DNA of 64,000 nt from Bin127 sp965203505. GTDB lineage: Bacteria; Chloroflexota; Dehalococcoidia; Lucifugimonadales; Lucifugimonadaceae. This document shows, piece by piece, positions 33,305-42,202 of the stretch. The notes below the pieces were generated by a model. The model saw nothing but the letters and a program-made list of their open reading frames with translations. It was not told where the DNA came from and ran no database searches. Position numbers and translations under genes: made by a program. The stretch spans positions 2,852,001 to 2,916,000 of the forward strand of contig OZ241880.1 of the NCBI GenBank assembly GCA_965203505.1. The letters run 5' to 3'. Position 1 is the first letter of the stretch. Each line of letters opens with the position of its first letter.

Positions 33305-34630
33305 ATGCAAGATCTGCCCCTCGCCGACGTGCTACCTATATCAGCGTCTGTTAACGACGCTGGACGACTTGCCTTGCAAGATCGCGATGTACGCGAGGTC
33401 GTTGAAGAGTTCGGCAGTCCGCTCTACATCTTCGACGAGGCCACGATTCGTGGCATGTGCCGCGAATTCGTCGGTAACTTCAGGCGTTTTTACCCTCAGA
33501 CCGACATCGAGTATTCCACAAAGGCGTTTTCCAACCCCGCAGTCCTGAAAATCATCGAGGATGAGGGGCTACACATCGATGTCGTAACGGGTGGCGAACT
33601 CGCGTTCGCACTTGCAGCCGATTTTCCAGCCGAGAAGATCAACTTCCACGGCAACAACAAAGTGCGCGACGAGCTTCGTGAAGCGGTAGAAGCCGACATC
33701 GGACGGATCACGATCGACTCGTTCCACGAGATCGAACTTCTAAACGAAGTCGCCGGAGAACTCGGCAAGACCCAAGCGGTCAACCTGCGCCTCTCTCCCA
33801 GCATCGACCCTCACACCCATCGCTTGACCACCACCGGCGTTCTCGATTCCAAATTTGGATTCTCGATCGAGACAGGCGACGCGGAAAAGGCTGTCGATGC
33901 TGCACTGTCTCAACCGAATCTTGAAGTAACCGGCCTTCATTTCCATTTGGGTTCGCCCCTTTTCGAGTTGGAACCGTACGAGGAGGCGATCGAATACGTT
34001 TGCGCTTTTGCGGCGAGGATGAAGTGGGTGCACCATCTCGATACGCACGAGTTCAGCCCCGGCGGCGGCATGGCGATCGGCTACCTTTCTTCAAAATTGC
34101 CTCCGACGATCGCTGAGTACGCGGAGACCATCACCTCATCGCTGAGGTCTGCATGCACCAAATACGGGTTGGATGAACCTAGGTTGATCATTGAACCGGG
34201 CCGATCCATCGTCGGACGGGCCGGCGTCGCCGTCTATACCGTTGGGGGCATAAAACGAATCCCAAGCGTGCGCACATACGTCAGCGTCGATGGCGGAATG
34301 GGTGACAACATTCGACCAGCTCTTTACGAAGCGGAGTACGAGGTCATGTCCGTAGACGATCCCCTCGGCGATCCCGTTCAAAAGGTGACGATAGCCGGGA
34401 AGTTCTGCGAATCGGGAGATGTGTTGGCTAGAGATGTCGATCTACCCGAACTGAAAACTGATGACTTGCTCGCGTTGCCTGCTTCGGGTGCGTATTGCGT
34501 GCCGATGGCCAGCAACTACAACCTCCAGACCCGCCCTGCGATCGTTCTTGTCACCGAGCAATCGGAAGCGCGTCTGATCCGCAGGCGCGAAACTTACGCA
34601 GATCTGCTCTCCACATCGATCTATGAATAA
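33305..34630 (+). CDS. lysA: Diaminopimelate decarboxylase
   Basis: A PLP-dependent fold III decarboxylase of about 441 residues that makes lysine from meso-diaminopimelate. FGSPLYIFDEATIRGMCREF, the PLP lysine in IEYSTKAFSNPAV, VTGGELAFAL, LHFHLGSPLFELEPY, FSPGGGMAIGY, LIIEPGRSIVGRAG and GKFCESGDVLARDVDLPEL (substrate binding). The ATG at 33305 is preferred; a GTG at 33269 gives 12 more residues of no family similarity. The stop overlaps the start of holB (TAATG). Confidence 0.92.
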   Translation: MQDLPLADVLPISASVNDAGRLALQDRDVREVVEEFGSPLYIFDEATIRGMCREFVGNFRRFYPQTDIEYSTKAFSNPAVLKIIEDEGLHIDVVTGGELAFALAADFPAEKINFHGNNKVRDELREAVEADIGRITIDSFHEIELLNEVAGELGKTQAVNLRLSPSIDPHTHRLTTTGVLDSKFGFSIETGDAEKAVDAALSQPNLEVTGLHFHLGSPLFELEPYEEAIEYVCAFAARMKWVHHLDTHEFSPGGGMAIGYLSSKLPPTIAEYAETITSSLRSACTKYGLDEPRLIIEPGRSIVGRAGVAVYTVGGIKRIPSVRTYVSVDGGMGDNIRPALYEAEYEVMSVDDPLGDPVQKVTIAGKFCESGDVLARDVDLPELKTDDLLALPASGAYCVPMASNYNLQTRPAIVLVTEQSEARLIRRRETYADLLSTSIYE

Positions 34631-35727
34631 TGCTCCAAGCAGCGACAAGCGTCGGTTCAACCGGAAAATGGCAAACGATCGGTAACTCCGCCGCGATCAC
34701 TCTGCTCAAAGGCGCTATAGATCAAGATCGGGTCTCGCACGCGTACTTGTTCACGGGTCCAAACCGCGTCGGCAAAAGAACACTAGCCATAGATTTCGCC
34801 CGCGCGCTAAATTGCAACGCCAAAGATGTCGTCGCACCCGGCTGGGCAGATATCCAGCCCGAAGTTCCGTGTGGCCAGTGTTCGGCGTGCGATCGCATCG
34901 CCCGTTCAAACTACGCCGACGTTCAGATCATCACGTCCGCGACACAGACATCCAACGATGCTGATGCCAAGGCGGCGCAACGGCGCGTCATGATCGGCAT
35001 CGACCTGATCAAAGACATTCAATCCGACTCCATGCTCGAGCCTTACGAAGGACGGGCGAAAATCTTCATCATCGACGAGGCGAACCGAATGTCGCCCGAT
35101 GCTTCGAACGCTCTTCTCAAGACGCTCGAAGAACCGCCGGGCAACGTACACATCATCCTCACGGCACCATCCGCCGATCTGCTACCTGAAACCATCACTT
35201 CGCGCTGCCACCTCGTCAGAATGCGACCAGTGCCAGCAGAAATCATCGAAGAAGGATTAGCAACACAACTTGAGATTTCTAGTGAAGACGCGCGCAAGTT
35301 GGCAAAAATGTCGATGGGCGCACCCGGATGGGCGATCGCAGCCCTGAATGACCCATCGCTGGTCGACGTTCGCAGACAATCGGCATCGCGAATCATCGAC
35401 GTTATCAACTTCGACCTACCATCTCGTTTCGAGTATTCATTCGAAATGAGCCGCGAATTCCGCAGCAACAGAAATCTTGCGTTAGAGGAAGTCGAACGCT
35501 GGCTCGAAATCGTTCGCGACATCGCGATGATCCAGAACGGATTGAACCAGCACGTGACCTATGACGACCGCCTCCAAGAGTTGAGAGACCTCGCCAACAC
35601 TCTGACCCCAGATGAAGTCGCCGCCGCCGCCGGGACGATTCGGCGCACGCGCGATGCGCTGATGGTCAATGCACTGCCGCAACTAGCGTTTGATGCGATG
35701 ATGCTCAAGGTGCCGTACATCGGGTGA
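34630..35727 (+). CDS. holB: DNA polymerase III delta' subunit
   Basis: A 365-residue clamp-loader subunit. Walker A FTGPNRVGKRTLAIDFARAL, the zinc module with CGQCSACDRIA, KIFIIDEANRMSPDASNALL (Walker B and sensor region), KTLEEPPGNVHIILTAPS and the arginine-finger segment ETITSRCHLVRMRP. Its ATG overlaps the lysA stop by one base, so the two are translationally coupled, although the functions are unrelated. Confidence 0.9.
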   Translation: MLQAATSVGSTGKWQTIGNSAAITLLKGAIDQDRVSHAYLFTGPNRVGKRTLAIDFARALNCNAKDVVAPGWADIQPEVPCGQCSACDRIARSNYADVQIITSATQTSNDADAKAAQRRVMIGIDLIKDIQSDSMLEPYEGRAKIFIIDEANRMSPDASNALLKTLEEPPGNVHIILTAPSADLLPETITSRCHLVRMRPVPAEIIEEGLATQLEISSEDARKLAKMSMGAPGWAIAALNDPSLVDVRRQSASRIIDVINFDLPSRFEYSFEMSREFRSNRNLALEEVERWLEIVRDIAMIQNGLNQHVTYDDRLQELRDLANTLTPDEVAAAAGTIRRTRDALMVNALPQLAFDAMMLKVPYIG

Positions 35728-35784
35728 CAATACAAGGTATAATCGCTTTAATCGTTTCGATTTAGTATCAGGATCACCTTTTGC

Positions 35785-36159
35785 ATGCTCGCACCGGAAC
35801 ATGACCAACTCGCACGACAATTTCTCGTTGACGCCGACAAGGAATTCGAAGATGGTGACATCTTTCAAGCTTCGGAGAAATTGTGGGGTGCCGCGTCACA
35901 CGTTGTAATTGCAGAGATGCACCGGAGAGGCATCAAACAGAGCGGCCATAGGGTGATGGTCAGAGCCGTCGAATCTTTCGCCGACGAATTCAAAGATCCG
36001 ACGTTGGATTTCCTATTCTCAAGCGCCGAGACGTTGCACGCCAATTTTTACCACGGATTTTTGGACGGGGAAGATGTGCGGCGCCACCGCGATCGCGTCA
36101 ACATGTTCGTAAACCGGATGCTCGAGTTGACGGACGAGCAAAACGAGGCTGACAACTAA
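35785..36159 (+). CDS. HEPN/PaREP1-like small helical protein
   Basis: A 124-residue all-helical protein. QFLVDADKEFEDGDIFQASE and KLWGAASHVVIAEMHRRGI resemble the PaREP1/HEPN group, in which a helical bundle often carries a toxin-like RNase site or binds nucleotides. The canonical HEPN R-x4-6-H is not obvious; ETLHANFYHGFLDGEDVRRH is the nearest His-containing segment. It overlaps the convergent HNH gene by 4 bp. Function unknown. Confidence 0.55.
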   Translation: MLAPEHDQLARQFLVDADKEFEDGDIFQASEKLWGAASHVVIAEMHRRGIKQSGHRVMVRAVESFADEFKDPTLDFLFSSAETLHANFYHGFLDGEDVRRHRDRVNMFVNRMLELTDEQNEADN

Positions 36160-36719
36160 CCCGCCGCAGTCGGCAACGACTGCTTTGCCAACCAGGGCAT
36201 GAACGGAAGCCAAGCGGGATCGACACGGTCGGCGCTGAAACCAGCATATGGATTTGGCCGGGGTTCGCGCGGTTTCACTCGTAGCTTCATCCCCGCTTCA
36301 CGCGGTGTAGACCCAGCTTTGCGGTGGTTGCACCGTTGGCAAGCCGTAACCACGTTATCCCAAGTGTGCTGACCGCCTTTGCAACGCGGGACGACGTGGT
36401 CGAGCGTCATCTGCGAATTCCGCTGGCCGCAATACTGGCAGCTATAGCCGTCACGCTGGAAGACCTCTCGCCGAGACAGTTTCCGGCGATGCAGCGGTTT
36501 GCGCACCATGTAGACGAGCCGAATCACCTCGGGGCGCTCAAACATCCTCGAGACGGTGTGGATGTATTCGACTCCGTGTTGAACCGTTTCGGCTTTGCCC
36601 TTGCCAAGGAGCGAAACGGCGCGGCGCACGTCGCAGATGTTCAGCGGCTGATAGTTCTGGTTAAGCACCAACACCCGAGAACGTATCAGCGTTAACGCTT
36701 GATCAGTCACAGTGCTCAT
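36156..36719 (-). CDS. HNH endonuclease family protein
   Basis: A 187-residue HNH protein. After RVLVLNQNYQPLNICDVRRA and VYMVRKPLHRRKLSRREVF comes the nuclease core QRDGYSCQYCGQRNSQMTLD with C-x-x-C, HVVPRCKGGQHTWDNVVTAC (the H-x..H-N pattern) and QRCNHRKAGSTPREAGMKL with the second C-x-x-C. This is a widespread chromosomal HNH type of unknown cellular role. The ATG at 36719 (MSTVTDQAL) is favoured over the one at 36752. Confidence 0.85.
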   Translation of the reverse strand: MSTVTDQALTLIRSRVLVLNQNYQPLNICDVRRAVSLLGKGKAETVQHGVEYIHTVSRMFERPEVIRLVYMVRKPLHRRKLSRREVFQRDGYSCQYCGQRNSQMTLDHVVPRCKGGQHTWDNVVTACQRCNHRKAGSTPREAGMKLRVKPREPRPNPYAGFSADRVDPAWLPFMPWLAKQSLPTAAG

Positions 36720-36783
36720 TTTACAGTCGTACGCGCTTAATCGAGATAACAATCGAGTTGTTCATCCTCGCGGGCACCGACGC

Positions 36784-37377
36784 TCAATCTACGCGGGAAA
36801 AGAGGACATCGACCGCGATCCCGAGCTCACGAGGAGCGAACGGAACGATCAACGGGTGAAGATTCACCAAAATCTCTACGAACATCGATCCGGTCAATTG
36901 ATGATCGATCCACGCACGAGGACCGGAAGACAAGTAGGTCCGTGAAAACGTTTCTGAATACGAGGCTCCGCCGTAATCCAACGCCCCGTCCGGCACGACA
37001 TACGTGAATACCGCCGCGACGGCGATGAATCCGACAACCGCGAACACGCCGAATACAAGACCCAAAACCGCGCCGCCAAGGTCGTTCACCCAACGTAATG
37101 GCGTAAAGTTGATCCCGGATCGGAGCGACACCGAGATGGCGCGCGCGACCATGAAAACTGCCGCCGAAGCCGATATGTAGGCAACAGACGTTGCTAACGA
37201 AGCAAAATTACCGGGGAGACCCAATCTCGGCATCGTCCAGCCCACGATAAGGGCACCCAAAACGACCGAAATGTAGGCCGCAATGAGCCAGATCGCGGCA
37301 CCGATCACTCCGATCTTGAACCCCCAAATCGCCGCCAGCACGATGGCGAGCATGAATATTCCGTCTAAGCCGTTCAT
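36784..37377 (-). CDS. CvpA family membrane protein
   Basis: A 197-residue protein with four N-terminal membrane helices. MNGLDGIFMLAIVLAAIWGF begins the CvpA pattern, GFKIGVIGAAIWLIAAYISV follows, and RWVNDLGGAVLGLVFGVFAV is the conserved D-x-x-x-G-x-x-x-G helix. The C-terminal 60 residues are soluble. CvpA relatives affect colicin V production and envelope stress; the direct function is unclear. It is divergent from cmk. Confidence 0.8.
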   Translation of the reverse strand: MNGLDGIFMLAIVLAAIWGFKIGVIGAAIWLIAAYISVVLGALIVGWTMPRLGLPGNFASLATSVAYISASAAVFMVARAISVSLRSGINFTPLRWVNDLGGAVLGLVFGVFAVVGFIAVAAVFTYVVPDGALDYGGASYSETFSRTYLSSGPRAWIDHQLTGSMFVEILVNLHPLIVPFAPRELGIAVDVLFSRVD

Positions 37378-37549
37378 CGATTTGTAAGCGCGCCGAAGCC
37401 ATCCGTTAAAGCAGGGCTTCACACTCGCTGTCTATAATCGAATCCTAGATTCGCTGAGGATGGAAAACCTTTCCGATCAACGCGTGTTGAGGCGCAATAT
37501 CCGGTCCCGTAGGTGCCAACAAACGTCCCTAGTCGTTCATCAATCGATC

Positions 37550-38281
37550 ATGAACTCCAACCAGAACGCCGCGCCCATGCAGATCGCATTAGATGGCCTC
37601 CTGGCTTCCGGCAAGTCGACCGTGGGCACAATGCTCGCCGATAAGTTGGGATGCGATTTTCTCGACACCGGCAAGATGTACCGTGCGGTTACGTTCCTCA
37701 GCATCAAAAACCGAATCTCCATTAAAGATATTGACGCAGTCCACAACATCGCTGCCAACACCAACTTCACCTTGAGCCAAGACCAAAACGGCACCTGGCG
37801 GCTGTTCGCCGATGGAAAAGACATCACCGACCACCTTTACTCCGACGATGTCAACTTCAACGTCTCAGCCGTATCTGCGATCCCTGCTGTGCGGCGCGCT
37901 CTCGTGCGACAGCAACGCGCAATCGCAAGTACTGCACCAATCGTTATGGCCGGCCAAGACATCGGAACAGTCGTACTACCCCATGCCGGCGTAAAAATCT
38001 TTCTCACCGCTTCGGCTGAAACACGCGCCCGCCGACGAACCAAAGATGCCGACGGCAATGCCGATCAACGGCCCTACAATGAAGTTTTGCAATCAATTCA
38101 ACGACGCCAAAGGATCGACTCCAGCCGTACCGACTCCCCCCTGCGTCCAGCCAATGATGCGATCATCGTTGCGACCGATGATTTGACCGCGGAAGAGGTG
38201 GTTGAAAAAATACTTTCGCACTTCTATAACAAGACGAATCTAATCGACTCCCCACAGATGATGGGAGGGCACGCCGGGTGA
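37550..38281 (+). CDS. cmk: Cytidylate kinase (with an R-to-Q change in the G-R-D-I motif)
   Basis: A 243-residue CMP/dCMP kinase. P-loop IALDGLLASGKSTVGTML, DFLDTGKMYRAVTFLS (CMP binding), VSAIPAVRRALVRQQRAIA, APIVMAGQDIGTVVLPHAG and KIFLTASAETRARRR. In E. coli and B. subtilis the fourth motif is G-R-D-(M/I)-G-T, where the Arg contacts the substrate phosphate; here it is Gln. All other motifs are intact. The ATG at 37550 is chosen because the family sequence begins right after it. The gene overlaps plsC by 4 bp (GTGA). Confidence 0.88.
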   Translation: MNSNQNAAPMQIALDGLLASGKSTVGTMLADKLGCDFLDTGKMYRAVTFLSIKNRISIKDIDAVHNIAANTNFTLSQDQNGTWRLFADGKDITDHLYSDDVNFNVSAVSAIPAVRRALVRQQRAIASTAPIVMAGQDIGTVVLPHAGVKIFLTASAETRARRRTKDADGNADQRPYNEVLQSIQRRQRIDSSRTDSPLRPANDAIIVATDDLTAEEVVEKILSHFYNKTNLIDSPQMMGGHAG

Positions 38282-39036
38282 AACCAAACCGACAATGGTT
38301 CTTCCCCTTCTGCAACACCGCCTTCCGCGGCACTTTGGCTATCTTCGCCGATATCGAGGTGCAACACCGAGAACGCATGAGAGTCGATGGCCCGGTCATT
38401 TACGTCTGCAATCACTTGGCAAATCTGGACCCCCCGATCGTCGCATCCCTGCTCCCACGACGGGCCCTGTTCATGGCCAAGCGCGAACTCTTCAACAATC
38501 CGCTCTTCACACTCCTCCTCAAGGGTTGGGGTGCATACCCTGTCAGTCGCTATTCTGCCGACCTTCACGCCCTGCGTTGGGCAAGAGCCATGCTCGCTCG
38601 TCAACGCGCCGTCGTGATGTTCCCTGAAGGCACTCGTAGCCGCAACCTCGAGGGATTGAAAAAAGCACAAATCGGAACCGCTCTCCTAGCCGCTCAATCC
38701 GATGCGACGCTGGTGCCAATCGGAATCTACGGAACTGACAACTTGCAAAATATCCTCAAAGTATTGATGCCGATCGCCAAAATCAGAGTCTCAGTCGGAG
38801 AACCATTCAGAATTCACGGTAACCTAACTGATCGCGCCGCGCTCGAGCATGCTACCGAAGAGATCATGATCAGAGTAGCAATCAATCTACCACCCGAACG
38901 CCGCGGCATCTACGCCGGCAATGTGCCCGACAGTTTCCAATTCACAACATCAATCAAAAACCGTCAGCCGAAAGAACGCGATACCGAACCAAGCAACGCC
39001 GCCATCTCATCGCCAACAAGCAGAAGATCAGCCTAA
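38278..39036 (+). CDS. plsC: 1-acyl-sn-glycerol-3-phosphate acyltransferase
   Basis: A 252-residue PlsC-type acyltransferase of phospholipid synthesis at the inner membrane. VIYVCNHLANLDPPIVASLL has the catalytic H-x4-D, FMAKRELFNNPLFTLLLKGW and GAYPVSRYSADLHALRWARA follow, VVMFPEGTRSRNLEGLKKAQ is the glycerophosphate-binding motif, and LVPIGIYGTD the last motif. The start is GTG 38278, inside the stop of cmk. The cmk-plsC neighbourhood is common in bacteria. The last 40 residues are a polar tail. Confidence 0.9.
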   Translation: MKPNRQWFFPFCNTAFRGTLAIFADIEVQHRERMRVDGPVIYVCNHLANLDPPIVASLLPRRALFMAKRELFNNPLFTLLLKGWGAYPVSRYSADLHALRWARAMLARQRAVVMFPEGTRSRNLEGLKKAQIGTALLAAQSDATLVPIGIYGTDNLQNILKVLMPIAKIRVSVGEPFRIHGNLTDRAALEHATEEIMIRVAINLPPERRGIYAGNVPDSFQFTTSIKNRQPKERDTEPSNAAISSPTSRRSA

Positions 39037-39038
39037 AA

Positions 39039-40877
39039 ATGTGTGGAATCGTGGGGTACACAGGTAACGGCGACGCAAAGTCATTCCTGCTACGAGCGCT
39101 CAAAGACCTCGAATACCGAGGTTACGACAGTGCAGGCGTCGCGGCTGTAAACGGCGACGGCATAACTACGATCAAACGCGCAGGTCGAGTTTCCGCTCTC
39201 GAAGAGACGATCAATGGGCAGTTCGGGCAGACGACGACAGGAATTGGGCACACTCGTTGGGCCACCCATGGCGCGCCGACCGATGCGAACGCTCATCCTC
39301 ATCTCAGTTACAACGGCAAGGTATCGATCGCGCATAACGGGATCATCGAAAACCATGCCAAATTGCGGAGCAGACTTGAAGCCGATGGCATCGAATTCAA
39401 ATCTGAGACCGACTCTGAAGTGATCGCGCACTTAATCGCTCGTCACATGGAAGCGGGTGATTCCTTGCTCACCGCGACCAAGAAAACCAGCAGGCGTCTA
39501 AAAGGTCTGTCGGTGATACTTGCTATTTCGGCAGATGAACCAGACGCAGTGGTGGGAATCAGAATCGGTTACGCCGGCAGTTTGATGATGGGCGAGTCTG
39601 CCGACGCTTGGATCATCGCCAGCAACGCCGCGGCGATGCCTTCCAACGTGAACGCCGTGACGCATATCGATCACTGCGAAGCGGTTCGCATCAGTCCTGA
39701 TGGAGCCACGATCGTCGATGTGTATGGCAAACCGGTCGTAAAGGAATCTGTGAGGCTACTCACCGGAAATCGCATTTCTGAGATCAACGGACACCCTCAC
39801 TTCATGCACAAGGAGATATCCGAGCAGGCCGCGGCTGTGCAAGGCGCTCTGCGCGGAAGGGTCGACTTCAGCAACAAGTGGATCAACATTCCTGAACTTG
39901 GTTCGTTACCGCGTAAATTGGATCGAATCGTATTGGCGGGTATGGGCACGTCGCATTTCGCGGCGATGACCGGCGCTCGGAGGATCGAGCGATTGGCTCG
40001 CATACCAACCTCGGTCGAATACGCCGGAGAGTTGGCGGATCGCGACCCAGTGATGAGCGAACGCGACCTGTTGGTAGCAGTTACTCAGTCAGGGGAAACT
40101 TACGACACGCTAGTCGCCATTGAGAAGGCGAGGAGCGTAGGAAGCACCGTTGTTGTCGTCACCGCCAACGTTCACAGCGAGGCGGCACGGATGGCGAACG
40201 TTTCTATCGATATCGGCTCAGGGTTGGAAGTCGCCGTCCCCGCCACTAAGACGTTCGTCAATACGATGCTCGTTCTTTACATGACAGCACTGCAACTAGG
40301 GCGCGATTCCGGGCGATTGAGCGAGCCCGAATTTGATCGACACGTCCAATCAATAGCCTCTCTACCAGGCGCGATAAACCGCACTTTGGGGCAGGAAATC
40401 GAAATCGAAGCACTCGCACGCGATCGCTTCACCGATGTAGAAAACGTGCTCATTCTAGGACGCGGCGACCTCTTTCCGATCGCGTTGGAAGGCGCTCTCA
40501 AGATGAAGGAGACCGCATACATTCACGCCGAGGGTTGCTCCGCTTCCGAAATGAAACACGGCATAAACGCACTCATCGAACCCGACACTCCCGTCATCGT
40601 CCTCGTACCCGAAAACGGCGAACTCCGAACCAAGATGCTCACCAGCATCTACGAGGTCCAGAGCCGAGGCGGCGAAGTCATCGCACTGGCTCAGCACGGC
40701 GACATCGAGGTTGAAGCCCTCGCCGACGCATGGATTCCGATACCTACCAATGATGACGAACACACGCCGTTCCTCATGACCATACCCCTTCAGCAACTTG
40801 CATACCACACCACCGTCGCACGCGGCTACAACCCCGACCGACCGCGCAACCTCGCAAAGACGGTGACCGTCGCATGA
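39039..40877 (+). CDS. glmS: Glutamine-fructose-6-phosphate aminotransferase
   Basis: A 612-residue GlmS that makes glucosamine-6-phosphate for the cell envelope. The N-terminal glutaminase starts with the nucleophile Cys2 (MCGIVGYTG) and shows LEYRGYDSAGVAAVNGDG and GIGHTRWATHGAPTDANAHP. Two SIS domains follow: VTQSGETYDTLVAIEKA, then ILGRGDLFPIALEGALKMKE with AYIHAEGCSASEMKHG, ending PRNLAKTVTVA. No glmS ribozyme is visible, as the gene begins 2 bp after plsC. The TGA overlaps the start of dgt (ATGA). Confidence 0.95.
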   Translation: MCGIVGYTGNGDAKSFLLRALKDLEYRGYDSAGVAAVNGDGITTIKRAGRVSALEETINGQFGQTTTGIGHTRWATHGAPTDANAHPHLSYNGKVSIAHNGIIENHAKLRSRLEADGIEFKSETDSEVIAHLIARHMEAGDSLLTATKKTSRRLKGLSVILAISADEPDAVVGIRIGYAGSLMMGESADAWIIASNAAAMPSNVNAVTHIDHCEAVRISPDGATIVDVYGKPVVKESVRLLTGNRISEINGHPHFMHKEISEQAAAVQGALRGRVDFSNKWINIPELGSLPRKLDRIVLAGMGTSHFAAMTGARRIERLARIPTSVEYAGELADRDPVMSERDLLVAVTQSGETYDTLVAIEKARSVGSTVVVVTANVHSEAARMANVSIDIGSGLEVAVPATKTFVNTMLVLYMTALQLGRDSGRLSEPEFDRHVQSIASLPGAINRTLGQEIEIEALARDRFTDVENVLILGRGDLFPIALEGALKMKETAYIHAEGCSASEMKHGINALIEPDTPVIVLVPENGELRTKMLTSIYEVQSRGGEVIALAQHGDIEVEALADAWIPIPTNDDEHTPFLMTIPLQQLAYHTTVARGYNPDRPRNLAKTVTVA

Positions 40878-41995
40878 TCGACGCTCTCGCAGTTCATCAA
40901 TCACACACAAGTCACTCGCGCGTCAGGCACCGCATCGAACAACGAGAAGCCGCCCTCTCTCCGTTCGCATCAAAATCCGCCGATGCTATCCGAGACCGCG
41001 ACGAAGAACCGTCCTCCGTACGCGCCGCCTTCCAACGAGACCGCGACAGAATCATCCACTCCAACTGTTTCCGACGGCTAAAGCACAAGAGCCAAGTCCT
41101 CGTTAACCCGCAGGGCGACCACTACACGACGCGCATGACCCACGTCCTGCAAGTCTCACAAGTCGGACGCACCATCGCCCGCGCTCTCAACCTCAACGAA
41201 GACCTCGTCGAAGCCGCCGCTCTAGCCCACGACGTCGGTCACACGCCATTCGGACACATCGGCGAACACGTTCTCAACGAACGCCTCCCCGACGGCTTCA
41301 CCCATGCCGCGCAAGGCGTCCGAACTCTCACCATCCTCGAAAAACACGGCGAAGGACTGAACCTGACGCACGACGTGATTGAGGCCGTCAAGCGCCACTC
41401 CAAACCCGAAGGGAAATTCATCGCCGCCGACGCTGTTCACGGAATGTCCCTCGAAGCACAGATCGTACGCATCTCCGACGCCATTGCTTACCTCGCTCAC
41501 GACCTCGCCGATGCCCAACGCGACGGCATCCTCCACACTACCGACGTCCCAATCGAGATCCGAGACGCCCTCGGCGACGCACACTCCACACGACTGAACG
41601 CGATGGTCGTCGACGTCATCGATGCATCATGGGACTGTACCGGCGAGAAACCTGAAACCGACTCCAAGCCCTGGATCCGCATGTCTGAACCCATGCGCGA
41701 TGTAACCACCCAACTTCGCAACTTCATGTTCGAACGTGTATACCATCCCACATCCCAATCCCCCGAAGGACTACGCGCCCGCGACGCCGTCCACATCATG
41801 CACGAACACTACAGCAAACACATCGACGAAGTCCCCGAATGGATGCGGGTTATCTCCATCGAACCCGAATACGCCGCGGCCGATTTCGTCAGCGGTATGA
41901 CCGACTCCTTCGCCGTAATCGCGCTTGAACGAATCTCCCCCGGCAGCACTCAAGGCCTGTACCAAGGCCGCGTCACCGTGCCCACTCCCCACTGA
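40874..41995 (+). CDS. dgt: Deoxyguanosinetriphosphate triphosphohydrolase-like protein (HD domain)
   Basis: A 373-residue Dgt-family HD hydrolase that removes triphosphate from dNTPs. HSNCFRRLKHKSQVLVNPQG and DHYTTRMTHVLQVSQVGRT open the domain; EAAALAHDVGHTPFGHIGEH supplies the HD metal pair, VRISDAIAYLAHDLADAQ the last Asp. The C-terminus is VALERISPG-like (IALERISPGSTQGL). The start overlaps the glmS stop by 4 bp. The proximity to dnaG is common in other bacteria. Confidence 0.9.
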   Translation: MIDALAVHQSHTSHSRVRHRIEQREAALSPFASKSADAIRDRDEEPSSVRAAFQRDRDRIIHSNCFRRLKHKSQVLVNPQGDHYTTRMTHVLQVSQVGRTIARALNLNEDLVEAAALAHDVGHTPFGHIGEHVLNERLPDGFTHAAQGVRTLTILEKHGEGLNLTHDVIEAVKRHSKPEGKFIAADAVHGMSLEAQIVRISDAIAYLAHDLADAQRDGILHTTDVPIEIRDALGDAHSTRLNAMVVDVIDASWDCTGEKPETDSKPWIRMSEPMRDVTTQLRNFMFERVYHPTSQSPEGLRARDAVHIMHEHYSKHIDEVPEWMRVISIEPEYAAADFVSGMTDSFAVIALERISPGSTQGLYQGRVTVPTPH

Positions 41996-42202
41996 TCCGC
42001 TTCGACAGTGACACGAAACTAAGATCGTGCGAACTTCCGCGACGGCTTGTTTGCCGTTTGCATTAAAACAAATCTCGGTTATACTTCGTACGTCCACAGT
42101 GTTGATCGACGATGTGCAACCCACACATCGGCCTACACTGGGACAGATAGAAGGGCGATGGTGGATGGTGGCAACTACCTCACCGTTGGTAAGGGAGAGC
42201 AG

